6,479 nucleotides of DNA from Pseudomonadota bacterium (GTDB taxonomy: Bacteria; Desulfobacterota; Desulfobacteria; Desulfobacterales; Desulfobacteraceae), in NCBI GenBank assembly GCA_018816605.1, contig JAHIVS010000412.1, positions 1-6,479 of the forward strand, written 5' to 3'. The position numbers and the translations under genes were made by a program. Positions 1 to 6,194 of this stretch are shown here, piece by piece. Each line of letters starts with the position of its first letter. Position 1 is the first letter of the stretch. Under the pieces are notes generated by a model. The model saw nothing but the letters and a program-made list of their open reading frames with translations. It was not told the DNA's origin and searched no databases.

Positions 1-2
1 CC

Positions 3-1874
3 CAGTTCCACACGCTCTATATCAGCGACATCCTTTCCGTGGCAGAGGTATGGATCAACGGGCAAGCTGCGGTATCCGGCGGGCAGGTCGGCAAAAACAA
101 AGAAAGGGAGATCCCTCACAAGCACGCGCTTCTTGCCCGGTTTCAAACCACCGGCACCATCACTGAAATCATGCTCCATGTTTCCAATTTCAGCAATCGG
201 GAAGGCGGGATCAACACCCCGATCTGGCTTGGCCCGGACCATCAGATCCAGCAGAAAACCAGCCGCATCTGGATCACCACAGCCTTTATGGGCGGGGCGC
301 TTCTGTTGGTCGGGCTTTATCACCTTGCCCTGTTTTCCATACGCCGGAACGAGGATTCCAATCTTTATTTCGGACTTTACTGTGTGATGTGGGCCTCCCA
401 GACCCTTTTCGGTGTCAACACAGGGTGTCTGATGGCCGAACTTTTTCCCTCTCTACCCTGGCGGATGTCCATTGATGCCACTCTCCTGCCCTTTGGCGTC
501 ATGCCGGCCCTGATGGTCATGTTTTACCATGCCCTTTTTCCCAACCGTCGGGCTGAAACCATCAACCGGATTTCCCAGATTCTCGGCGTTCTGTTTGTCA
601 TCTACATCCTTCTGACGCCGCCCAATGCCTTTGACCCAATGCTGCTTTACTTTTTATTGATTCAGGCCGGTACAATCCTGTATCTGTTCGGCATGTTCAT
701 TCATGACCTGGTTAAAAAAAAGGAAAATATTCATTTTCTGATACCCGGATACCTGCTTTTGGCCTTGACCTGTGTCAATGACATCCTCAACGACCTGCAC
801 ATTATCAATACAGCAAATCTGGTGCCCTTTGGCGCTTTTTTCTTTATCCTGTCCTACTCATTTCTTATTTCGGTCCGTTTTTCCAGAGCCTTTTCAGCCG
901 TTGAACAGCTGACCGGCCGTCTCCGGCAGCAGAACAGGGCGCTTTCCCAGGCCGTTGATACTGCCACAGAAAATCTACGGCTGAAAAAAGAACTGGATAT
1001 CCGGGAAAAAAGGGAATTGAAGCTCAAGGTGATGCAGGGAAGGCTGTCGTCAATGCTCAACCGGGTGGAGGACGCCCTTGTGGCAATCACACCCGAACAA
1101 AAAATCATCTTTTCCAACCAGGCGGTAAAGGCCCTTACCGGATACGAACCAAACCACCTGCTCGGCAAGGCCCTGGGTGACCTGCTACCTCAACTGTCAG
1201 GGGAAACGTACAGTCTGTTTGTGTCCCAAGTCTTGCCCCCGGTAGAAAAACATCTTGAAAATGTGGCGGTTAACTGCCTGGGTCACCCCCCCCTTCGGGT
1301 CGATATCACGGCTTCCCTTCTTGACCTGGAAAATGAAGAGCTGATGGTTATGATCCTTAAAAAGGCCAGAAAAGAGCCCCTCCCCCCTTCCGAACCGCTC
1401 AAGCTGATCAGTCAACTGAACCGAAACCAGGGAAGAATCGAGAAGGCAGACAATTTGCTGAACCGGCAGAACCGGGAGAATCTAACCGGGGAAGAACAGG
1501 AGACCCTCAACACCCTTATCCAATTGCTGGACAAAATCCAGGACCCGCCGTCAGACTCACCAAATGCTGAAGCCAAACGGCTTCTTGGGGTTCAGGTGAT
1601 GAATGCCTCCTGCACCCTGTGGGCTGCCGCCACCCGGACCACAAATACCGAGCTTGCCGATAAATCCGGATTCTGGAGCATCTATATCGAAAAGGACGGA
1701 TATGCCAGGACCCAGACCCTGAACAAATATCTGAACATTGCCACTCTGCCGGCCAGGCCCCGCTGGAAAACCATTCTCAATACGGCCGAATTTGTCCTGG
1801 CCGCCTGTGAAGAGTCAGAAGGGTTGAAAAAAAATTTAAAAACCCAGGTAACCCGTCTTAAAAATTGCCTTTAA
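3..1874 (+). CDS. 7TMR-DISM membrane receptor with PAS domain and unidentified C-terminal domain (5' partial)
   Basis: The frame is open from base 3 to a TAA at 1872-1874, so the gene starts outside the window. A GTG at 39 lies inside the domain and is unlikely to be the start. Residues below are counted from that GTG. Residues 1-70 (AEVWINGQ, then HVSNFSNREGGINTPIWLG) match the end of the 7TMR-DISMED2 beta-sandwich, a periplasmic ligand-binding module. About seven hydrophobic segments follow (roughly 76-98, 107-128, 147-166, 178-194, 201-221, 232-250, 258-280), matching the 7TMR-DISM membrane core. A charged coiled coil spans about 285-340. A PAS-like domain follows at about 340-442 (EDALVAITPEQKIIFSN, ALTGYEPNHLLGK). 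After a linker, residues 510-595 form a compact domain (LADKSGFWSIYIEKDG, RTQTLNKYL, RPRWKTIL) that I do not recognise. Family knowledge says such receptors pass an extracellular signal to a cytoplasmic output, usually a kinase or GGDEF; neither is present. Inferred role: signal receptor with a non-standard output. Ligand unknown. Confidence 0.85.
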   Translation, partial: QFHTLYISDILSVAEVWINGQAAVSGGQVGKNKEREIPHKHALLARFQTTGTITEIMLHVSNFSNREGGINTPIWLGPDHQIQQKTSRIWITTAFMGGALLLVGLYHLALFSIRRNEDSNLYFGLYCVMWASQTLFGVNTGCLMAELFPSLPWRMSIDATLLPFGVMPALMVMFYHALFPNRRAETINRISQILGVLFVIYILLTPPNAFDPMLLYFLLIQAGTILYLFGMFIHDLVKKKENIHFLIPGYLLLALTCVNDILNDLHIINTANLVPFGAFFFILSYSFLISVRFSRAFSAVEQLTGRLRQQNRALSQAVDTATENLRLKKELDIREKRELKLKVMQGRLSSMLNRVEDALVAITPEQKIIFSNQAVKALTGYEPNHLLGKALGDLLPQLSGETYSLFVSQVLPPVEKHLENVAVNCLGHPPLRVDITASLLDLENEELMVMILKKARKEPLPPSEPLKLISQLNRNQGRIEKADNLLNRQNRENLTGEEQETLNTLIQLLDKIQDPPSDSPNAEAKRLLGVQVMNASCTLWAAATRTTNTELADKSGFWSIYIEKDGYARTQTLNKYLNIATLPARPRWKTILNTAEFVLAACEESEGLKKNLKTQVTRLKNCL

Positions 1875-1935
1875 CCCTCTTGAGCAGGGTATAATTTCGG
1901 CATGTTTTCTAGTTTAACCGCTTTTAAGATTACTC

Positions 1936-1965
1936 TTGAATCCAAAATTTTACGTTTATTTTAAA
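1936..1965 (+). promoter_or_regulatory. Weak sigma-70-like promoter candidate upstream of the adhesin
   Basis: TTGAAT at 1936-1941 and TTTAAA at 1960-1965 are separated by 18 bases. Each matches its consensus hexamer at four of six positions. A start near 1973 would give a leader of about 95 bases before the adhesin ATG. The region is AT-rich, so chance matches are likely. Confidence 0.22.
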
Positions 1966-1980
1966 GCCTTACAATACTTT

Positions 1981-2022
1981 CACTGGTTTTCACAGGTTTT
2001 TTATTTGCTCTTTTGAACCAGT
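1981..2022. repeat. Direct and inverted repeats in the adhesin upstream region, possible regulator site
   Basis: CACTGGTTTT (1981-1990) is followed at once by CACAGGTTTT (1991-2000), a ten-base direct repeat with one mismatch. The first copy also contains ACTGGTT (1982-1988), which recurs as its exact reverse complement AACCAGT at 2016-2022. The one-helical-turn spacing of the direct copies is what a dimeric DNA-binding regulator would use. No known operator is recognised. Confidence 0.35.
1993..2010 (+). promoter_or_regulatory. Possible sigma-54 (-24/-12) promoter of the adhesin gene
   Basis: GG at 1995-1996 and GC at 2007-2008 are exactly ten bases apart, the invariant spacing of sigma-54 promoters. 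The -12 side reads TTTGCT, a good match to TTGCW. The -24 side is CAGGTTT and lacks the usual GGCAC. A start near 2020 would leave a leader of about 48 bases containing the ribosome binding site. The poor -24 element keeps this tentative. Confidence 0.3.
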
Positions 2023-2055
2023 TTTGAGTATAAAGTTTGATTTTGATATTCTGAT

Positions 2056-2062
2056 GAGGAAG
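2056..2062 (+). promoter_or_regulatory. Ribosome binding site of the adhesin gene
   Basis: GAGGAAG lies five bases before the ATG at 2068. It is the only strong purine-rich Shine-Dalgarno match nearby and it fixes the start used here. A competing frame beginning at 2024 lacks such a site. Confidence 0.75.
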
Positions 2063-2067
2063 AAACA

Positions 2068-2172
2068 ATGGAAAAATTTTTCACATATAAGGCCTCCAGG
2101 AAATTTCCTGTCATTTTATTGGCCTTGGTCTTGGTTGGGTTTCACATTGCGGCACCAAAACCTTTGTTTGCT
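2068..2172 (+). other. Sec signal peptide of the adhesin
   Basis: Residues 1-35: a longish basic N-region (Lys3, Lys8, Arg11, Lys12), a hydrophobic core VILLALVLVGF, and a probable cleavage after Ala35 (PLFA, then GPS). It lacks the very long extended signal region found in some autotransporters. Cleavage after Ala29 is an alternative. Confidence 0.75.
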
Positions 2173-3948
2173 GGTCCTTCGGTCTTCGACGGGATTAATA
2201 TCACGGTTACGAGCAATAATAATTCGGTCAGCGGGGATCAAAACACGGTTGATCATGTCAGCGAGAATAATGCGGTCAACGGGGTATGGAACACGGTTGA
2301 TAATAGCAGTGATTCCAATGCGGTCAGCGGGTATAATAACAAGGTTGATAATGACAGCGATAATAATTCGGTCAGCGGGTATCGTAACAAGGTTGATAAT
2401 GACAGCGATAATAATTCGGTCAGCGGGTATCGTAACACGGTTTATAATCACAGCAGTGGCAATGCGGTCAGCGGGTATCATAACAAGGTATCCGGAAGGA
2501 GCAATCTGGTTTCCGGGGAAAATTCAACAGTCACCGGCAAAAACAATGTTGGCCTGATGGGGGCCACGGTCACGGGCGACAACAACATCGGCATGGGAAC
2601 CGGCGCCACGGCCACAGCGGCAAATACCATTGCCATTGGAAACAATGCCAAGGCGACAGCAAGCGGCGCTGTCGCACTGGGCCAGGGGGCCGAAGCCCAT
2701 GAGGCCAACACGGTGTCCGTGGGAAACGCAACTCTTCAGCGGCGGATCACTCACCTGGCCGACGGCATCGATTCCACGGATGGGGCCACCAAGGGCCAGG
2801 TGGATACCGAGGCAAATTCAAGATCAACAGCAGACACCGCCCTGGAAAACAGCCTGAACGCCGAGGCAGCCACAAGATTGGCCGCAGATACAGCCCTGGA
2901 AAACAGGTTGAACGCCATAACAGCCACAAGCTCAGCCGCCGAGGCAGCAACCAGAGCAGCCGCCGACACCGCCCTGCAAGACAACCTGAACGCCGAGGCA
3001 GCAACCAGATCAGCAGCCGACACCGCCCTGGAAAACAGCCTGAACTCCGAGGCCGCCACCCGATCGGCAGCGGACACCGCCCTGGAAAATAGCCTGACCA
3101 CCGAGGCCGCAACCCGATCGGCTGCAGATACCGCCCTGGAAAACAGCCTGAACACCGAGGCAGCAACCCGGTCGGCCGCGGACACCGCCCTGGAAGCGGC
3201 AGACCAGGGACTTCAGGCCGGAATAGACGGCCACACGACCCAGATTTCGGCCCTTGAGGCAGAGACAGACGGTTTCAGCGTTACCAGCGGCAGCAATGCC
3301 CCGCCCGAGAAAGCGGCCACCTCGGGATTCGGTTCCACGGCCCTGGGCAGCGGGGCCTCGGCCCGGGAACGGGATACGGCGGTGGGGTACCGGTCCACGG
3401 TGACGGCGGACGGCAGCGTGGCCGTTGGGGCCAACACCCGGGTGGATTCAGAGAACTCTGTTGCCCTGGGAGCCGATGCCCGGGTGGCAACGGGGTCGGC
3501 CGGCGGAACCGCCCTGGGCCAGAATGCCGTTGTGGAAAGCAATGCCCCCGGCAGTGTGGCCATCGGGCAAAACGCCGTGGCAGACCAGGCCGATACGGTT
3601 TCCGTGGGCAACAGCAGCCAGCAGCGCCGCATCACCCATGTGGCCGACGGCATCGATCCCCAAGATGCGGTCAATCTGTCTCAGTTGAACCAGGCCGTCG
3701 GGCGGCTGGACAAGCATATCGGTGATGTCGGCGCCCTGGCATCAGCCTTTTCCGCCTTGGTCCCCCTGCCAAAGACTGCCGGCACCACCCAATTGTCCGC
3801 AGGTTTCGGCAGCTACCAGTCCTCCCAGGCCATTGCGCTTGGGGTGTTTCACTACCTCAGCGACCACGTGGTGGTCAATGCCGGTGTTTCCACGGCCTTT
3901 GACCAAAAAAGAATCGCCACCAGGGCAGGTATCACCATCGGCTGGTGA
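2068..3948 (+). CDS. YadA-type trimeric autotransporter adhesin with two heads
   Basis: A complete 626-residue surface adhesin of the type Vc secretion family; three copies are expected to form one outer-membrane barrel with a projecting fibre. Residues 1-35 are a Sec signal peptide (basic start, hydrophobic 13-29, likely cut after LFA). Residues 51-146 are six 16-residue repeats of the type NSVSGYRNKVDNDSD. Residues 147-213 are head-type repeats (NTIAIGNNAKA, GAVALGQGAEA). Residues 214-245 are a YadA neck (TVSVGN, QRRITHLADGI). Residues 248-376 are a helical stalk of 18-residue repeats. Residues 403-507 form a second head (GSTALGSGA, SVAVGANTR, SVALGADAR, SVAIGQNAV). Residues 508-540 are a second neck. 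Residues 541-626 are the anchor (QLSAGFGSYQSSQAIALG), ending in Trp as outer-membrane proteins tend to. The anchor closely follows that of YadA. Target surface unknown. The gene has its own ribosome binding site and lies 193 bases after the receptor gene. Confidence 0.95.
   Translation: MEKFFTYKASRKFPVILLALVLVGFHIAAPKPLFAGPSVFDGINITVTSNNNSVSGDQNTVDHVSENNAVNGVWNTVDNSSDSNAVSGYNNKVDNDSDNNSVSGYRNKVDNDSDNNSVSGYRNTVYNHSSGNAVSGYHNKVSGRSNLVSGENSTVTGKNNVGLMGATVTGDNNIGMGTGATATAANTIAIGNNAKATASGAVALGQGAEAHEANTVSVGNATLQRRITHLADGIDSTDGATKGQVDTEANSRSTADTALENSLNAEAATRLAADTALENRLNAITATSSAAEAATRAAADTALQDNLNAEAATRSAADTALENSLNSEAATRSAADTALENSLTTEAATRSAADTALENSLNTEAATRSAADTALEAADQGLQAGIDGHTTQISALEAETDGFSVTSGSNAPPEKAATSGFGSTALGSGASARERDTAVGYRSTVTADGSVAVGANTRVDSENSVALGADARVATGSAGGTALGQNAVVESNAPGSVAIGQNAVADQADTVSVGNSSQQRRITHVADGIDPQDAVNLSQLNQAVGRLDKHIGDVGALASAFSALVPLPKTAGTTQLSAGFGSYQSSQAIALGVFHYLSDHVVVNAGVSTAFDQKRIATRAGITIGW
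2218..2505 (+). repeat. Six tandem 48-bp repeats coding the N-terminal fibre tip
   Basis: The core GGTCAGCGG (one copy GGTCAACGG) recurs at 2226, 2274, 2322, 2370, 2418 and 2466, exactly 48 bases apart. Each unit codes 16 residues of the pattern N-N-S-V-S-G-Y-x-N-x-V-D-N-x-S-D. Two adjacent units (2341-2388 and 2389-2436) are identical base for base; the others are diverged. The Asn/Ser/Val/Gly pattern, with two V-containing half-repeats per unit, suggests a stacked beta-roll like YadA heads. One unit counts to about 42% G+C, well below the rest of the gene. Confidence 0.95.
2809..3195 (+). repeat. 54-bp (18-residue) stalk repeats of the adhesin
   Basis: GCCCTG begins a unit at 2839, 2893, 2971, 3025, 3079, 3133 and 3187. 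The steps are all 54 bases except one of 78 between the second and third unit. A partial unit precedes the first and the last is degenerate. The coded consensus is ALENSLNAEAATRSAADT, a helix-forming sequence. Eighteen residues equal a heptad plus a hendecad, so a nearly straight trimeric coiled coil is expected. The long step adds eight residues (ITATSSAA). Confidence 0.93.
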
Positions 3949-4106
3949 GCATCCGGGCAGATCAAAAGGACAGACCTGTGGCAGATATTTCAGTATAGGT
4001 TCGATTCACTCAAATATATTAGATACCCTTTTTCGAATTTGAAATGAGTCTCAAAGGAGAGGTCAGCGAACGGCTTAATGGAAAGAAAAGGCGGGTTAAG
4101 AGTGCG

Positions 4107-4129
4107 AAATCACCTGTGATTTTCTTTTT
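4107..4129 (+). terminator. Possible weak terminator after the adhesin gene
   Basis: AAATCA (4107-4112) and TGATTT (4117-4122) form a six-bp stem with loop CCTG, followed by TCTTTTT. The stem is AT-rich and therefore weak, but it lies downstream of the adhesin stop and is followed by a T tract. The palindrome could instead be a protein-binding site. Confidence 0.4.
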
Positions 4130-4149
4130 ATCCGATTCCCCCCGTCCCC

Positions 4150-4188
4150 TGGTCCCCCTGAATCCATCAGATTCAGGGGGACCATTTT
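4150..4188. terminator. Strong hairpin terminator between converging genes
   Basis: TGGTCCCCCTGAAT (4150-4163) and its exact reverse complement (4171-4184) form a 14-bp stem around a seven-base loop, CCATCAG. On the plus strand TTTT follows, then CCTATTT, fitting an intrinsic terminator for the adhesin transcript. The hairpin begins six bases beyond the ALDH stop on the minus strand, where the following bases are C/G-rich and not a T tract, except for AAAA before the stem. It probably shields both units; efficiency in the minus direction is less certain. Confidence 0.83.
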
Positions 4189-4189
4189 C

Positions 4190-6193
4190 CTATTTCCGAC
4201 CTTTCTTGGAAAGTTTCTTAACATAGGTCTCAAGTTTAAGCCCATAATAGGCGCTCTTAATCAAACCGGATATCCTGCCCGGTGAATACAGGGCACGGGT
4301 CAGGTCTGAAAAAATCTGGTATTTTTTTGCCGTATAGGGAAACCAATTGGCCTCCATCTTTGCACTGTTCTGATCAATGAGAACGGCCTTGATATTGGCA
4401 AAGGCATAAAACCCGAACTCGCCTTTATACCGTCCGAATCCACTTTTCTGCACCCCGCCGAAGGGCAGGGCATGGTTGCCTTCGGTGAGCATGACATTGT
4501 TGATGGAAACATTGCCGGTGTAAATATGCCTTGCCACCCGGTCTGCCCGCTTAATATCCTGGGACCAGACGCTGGCGGACAACCCGTATTCCGGATCATT
4601 GGCAAGCTCTATGGCCTGGGCTTCACTTGCAAAAGAATAAATGGGCAGCAGCGGCCCAAAATTTTCCTCCCGGTCAATGGTCATCTGGCTTGTCACCCCT
4701 TCAACAATCATGGGCGGCACAAAATTGGACAGGCCGTCCCAGTCCCCCCCGGTGAGAAAGATGGCGCCTTTTTCCTTGGCATCTGCCACCTGGGCGGCAA
4801 TGGTTTCCACCTGACCCTGGGTGGTCATGGGGCCGATGTCGGCATTGCCGTCATCATCGGTTGCCTGGATAAGCTTTAAGGTCTCTTTGACAAGGGTTTC
4901 CTTGAAGCGTTCATAAATACTTTCCTGAATAAACAGCCGTTCCACAGAGGTGCAGGACTGGCCTGTGGTGGTAAACGCCCCCCAGATGGCACCGGCAGCG
5001 GCCCTCTCTATATTGACATCCTCAAACACCACCATGGGATCTTTGCCACCCAACTCCAATTCAACGGGAATCAAATATTGGGCCGCCCGTTCCATGATCG
5101 CTTTCCCCACGGTCTGACTGCCGATTAAAAATATTTTATCCGGGCGTCCGTCCACCAGGGCATTACCAATTTTACGCCCTTCACCATAAACGATCTGGAC
5201 CCATCCGGGCAGAAACCCGGCCTGGGCAAGCAATTCTTCCACCAGCCCCTTCAGGGGGGTATCAGAGGAGGGCTTGAAAACCACGGAATTGCCCACAATA
5301 AAGGCCTGGCAAATGGGAACAATGGCCTGGTAAAAAGGATAATTCCAGGGAGAAATCAGCAAAGCTACTCCCAGAGGTTCAAAATACACTTTTGAGCGTT
5401 TACCCATCAGGGCAAAGGGCGTCGGCACCTTGCGGTCGGACAAAATTTTGACGGCATTTTTTTCAAGATAATCCAGAAAATCCAAAACCCCAAAAATTTC
5501 GGCGGTAATTGCGTCAAAACGAGATTTTTTCGTGTCTGCCTGGAGCCGGTCAAGGATATATTCCTGGTTTTCAAGAATAACCGCCTTGAGGTTTGTTATA
5601 AACGCCACCCTTTTTTTCACCCCCCACTCCCGGATCTCAGGACCGGCAGCCGTGGCCTTTTTATAAAGTGCTGCCACATCTTCAGGGGTAGGGTTTTCCA
5701 GGTTGACAGGAACTTGTTTCAAAGGGACCCCATCCTCGTTGACAATCATTTTCGGGTGCCAGTCAATGGCATCATAAACTTTTTTACCGTCATAGCCGGA
5801 AGCCGTAAGGTTGGCATAATAGGGAGACAGGGTAACCCCTTTGAGTCCGATTTCAAGCATTCGCAGGCCCGCACCGATAAAAGAAGGAAAAGAGTTGCTA
5901 TGATTGCACAATTTCATAAGAAGGACGATGACCCATTTGGGGCTCCACCTTAAAACAGAGAAGACCATTTGCAACCCCTGAAGGTCGTCTTCGGCCATGT
6001 ATTTTGCCATTCGGTCAATATGGCAAATGCACCCGGTGGAGGAAAAAGAGGGGGATTCCTTGGTTCCCGGAAGAATCACATCTCCTGTTTTTAACAACCC
6101 CTTTAACTGGGAGGGGGAAAAATATTTTGAAATCATCTTATTTTGGGGCATTTTATTTTTCGGCGCTTTATTTTTAATAATTTTAGCAATCAT
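4190..6193 (-). CDS. Aldehyde dehydrogenase fused to an N-terminal GMC-associated domain
   Basis: A 667-residue protein that oxidises an aldehyde to its acid with NAD(P)+. Residues about 163-605 are a complete ALDH domain with all key residues: Asn284 (SPWNYPF), Lys307 (VVFKPSS), the cofactor loop near Gly358, general base Glu380 (LELGGKDP), nucleophile Cys414 (GQSCTSVER) and Glu510 (ENFGPLLP). ALDHs usually run about 450-500 residues. The extra N-terminus has a Lys/Asn-rich start, then residues 24-145 (FSPSQLKGLLKTGDVILPG, HIDRMAKYM, YYANLTASGYDG), which resemble the small helical domain linked to GMC alcohol oxidases and gluconate dehydrogenase subunit 3. The tail from about 610 is basic and aromatic and may touch the membrane. 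The start ATG at 6193 is one base after the GMC stop, with AAGGAA upstream; no ribosome binding site precedes Met15, Met20 or Met149. Inferred role: oxidation of a long-chain aldehyde made by the GMC partner. Substrate not shown. Confidence 0.93.
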   Translation of the reverse strand: MIAKIIKNKAPKNKMPQNKMISKYFSPSQLKGLLKTGDVILPGTKESPSFSSTGCICHIDRMAKYMAEDDLQGLQMVFSVLRWSPKWVIVLLMKLCNHSNSFPSFIGAGLRMLEIGLKGVTLSPYYANLTASGYDGKKVYDAIDWHPKMIVNEDGVPLKQVPVNLENPTPEDVAALYKKATAAGPEIREWGVKKRVAFITNLKAVILENQEYILDRLQADTKKSRFDAITAEIFGVLDFLDYLEKNAVKILSDRKVPTPFALMGKRSKVYFEPLGVALLISPWNYPFYQAIVPICQAFIVGNSVVFKPSSDTPLKGLVEELLAQAGFLPGWVQIVYGEGRKIGNALVDGRPDKIFLIGSQTVGKAIMERAAQYLIPVELELGGKDPMVVFEDVNIERAAAGAIWGAFTTTGQSCTSVERLFIQESIYERFKETLVKETLKLIQATDDDGNADIGPMTTQGQVETIAAQVADAKEKGAIFLTGGDWDGLSNFVPPMIVEGVTSQMTIDREENFGPLLPIYSFASEAQAIELANDPEYGLSASVWSQDIKRADRVARHIYTGNVSINNVMLTEGNHALPFGGVQKSGFGRYKGEFGFYAFANIKAVLIDQNSAKMEANWFPYTAKKYQIFSDLTRALYSPGRISGLIKSAYYGLKLETYVKKLSKKGRK

Positions 6194-6194
6194 C

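Noticed and set aside
39..41. GTG at 39 as the true receptor start
   Set aside because: The frame is open upstream and the preceding codons (FHTLYISDILS) continue the same extracellular domain.
1874..1890. Hairpin ACCCT / AGGGT just after the receptor stop, as a terminator
   Set aside because: The stem is only five bp and is followed by ATAATTT rather than a T tract, so it is too weak to call.
1890..1895. Perfect TATAAT as a -10 box
   Set aside because: The best -35 (TTGCCT at 1865-1870) is poor and 19 bases away, within the receptor's last codons. In an AT-rich spacer a single hexamer is not enough.
2218..2505. CRISPR-like array
   Set aside because: The units are contiguous, in-frame coding repeats with no unique spacers between them.
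2024..2557. A 177-codon open frame on the plus strand overlapping the adhesin start
   Set aside because: It is a shadow. The repeat period of 48 is a multiple of three, so any stop-free frame in one unit stays open through all units. It lacks a good ribosome binding site and its product is only a repetitive Ile/Arg/Met string.
2116..3717. Several long minus-strand open frames opposite the adhesin
   Set aside because: They arise from the repeats and high G+C of the adhesin, show low-complexity products, and match no family. The adhesin on the other strand is unambiguous.
4044..4226. A 60-codon plus-strand open frame between the converging genes
   Set aside because: It has no ribosome binding site, reads through the strong hairpin at 4150-4184 and overlaps the ALDH 3' end. 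The product has no recognisable feature.
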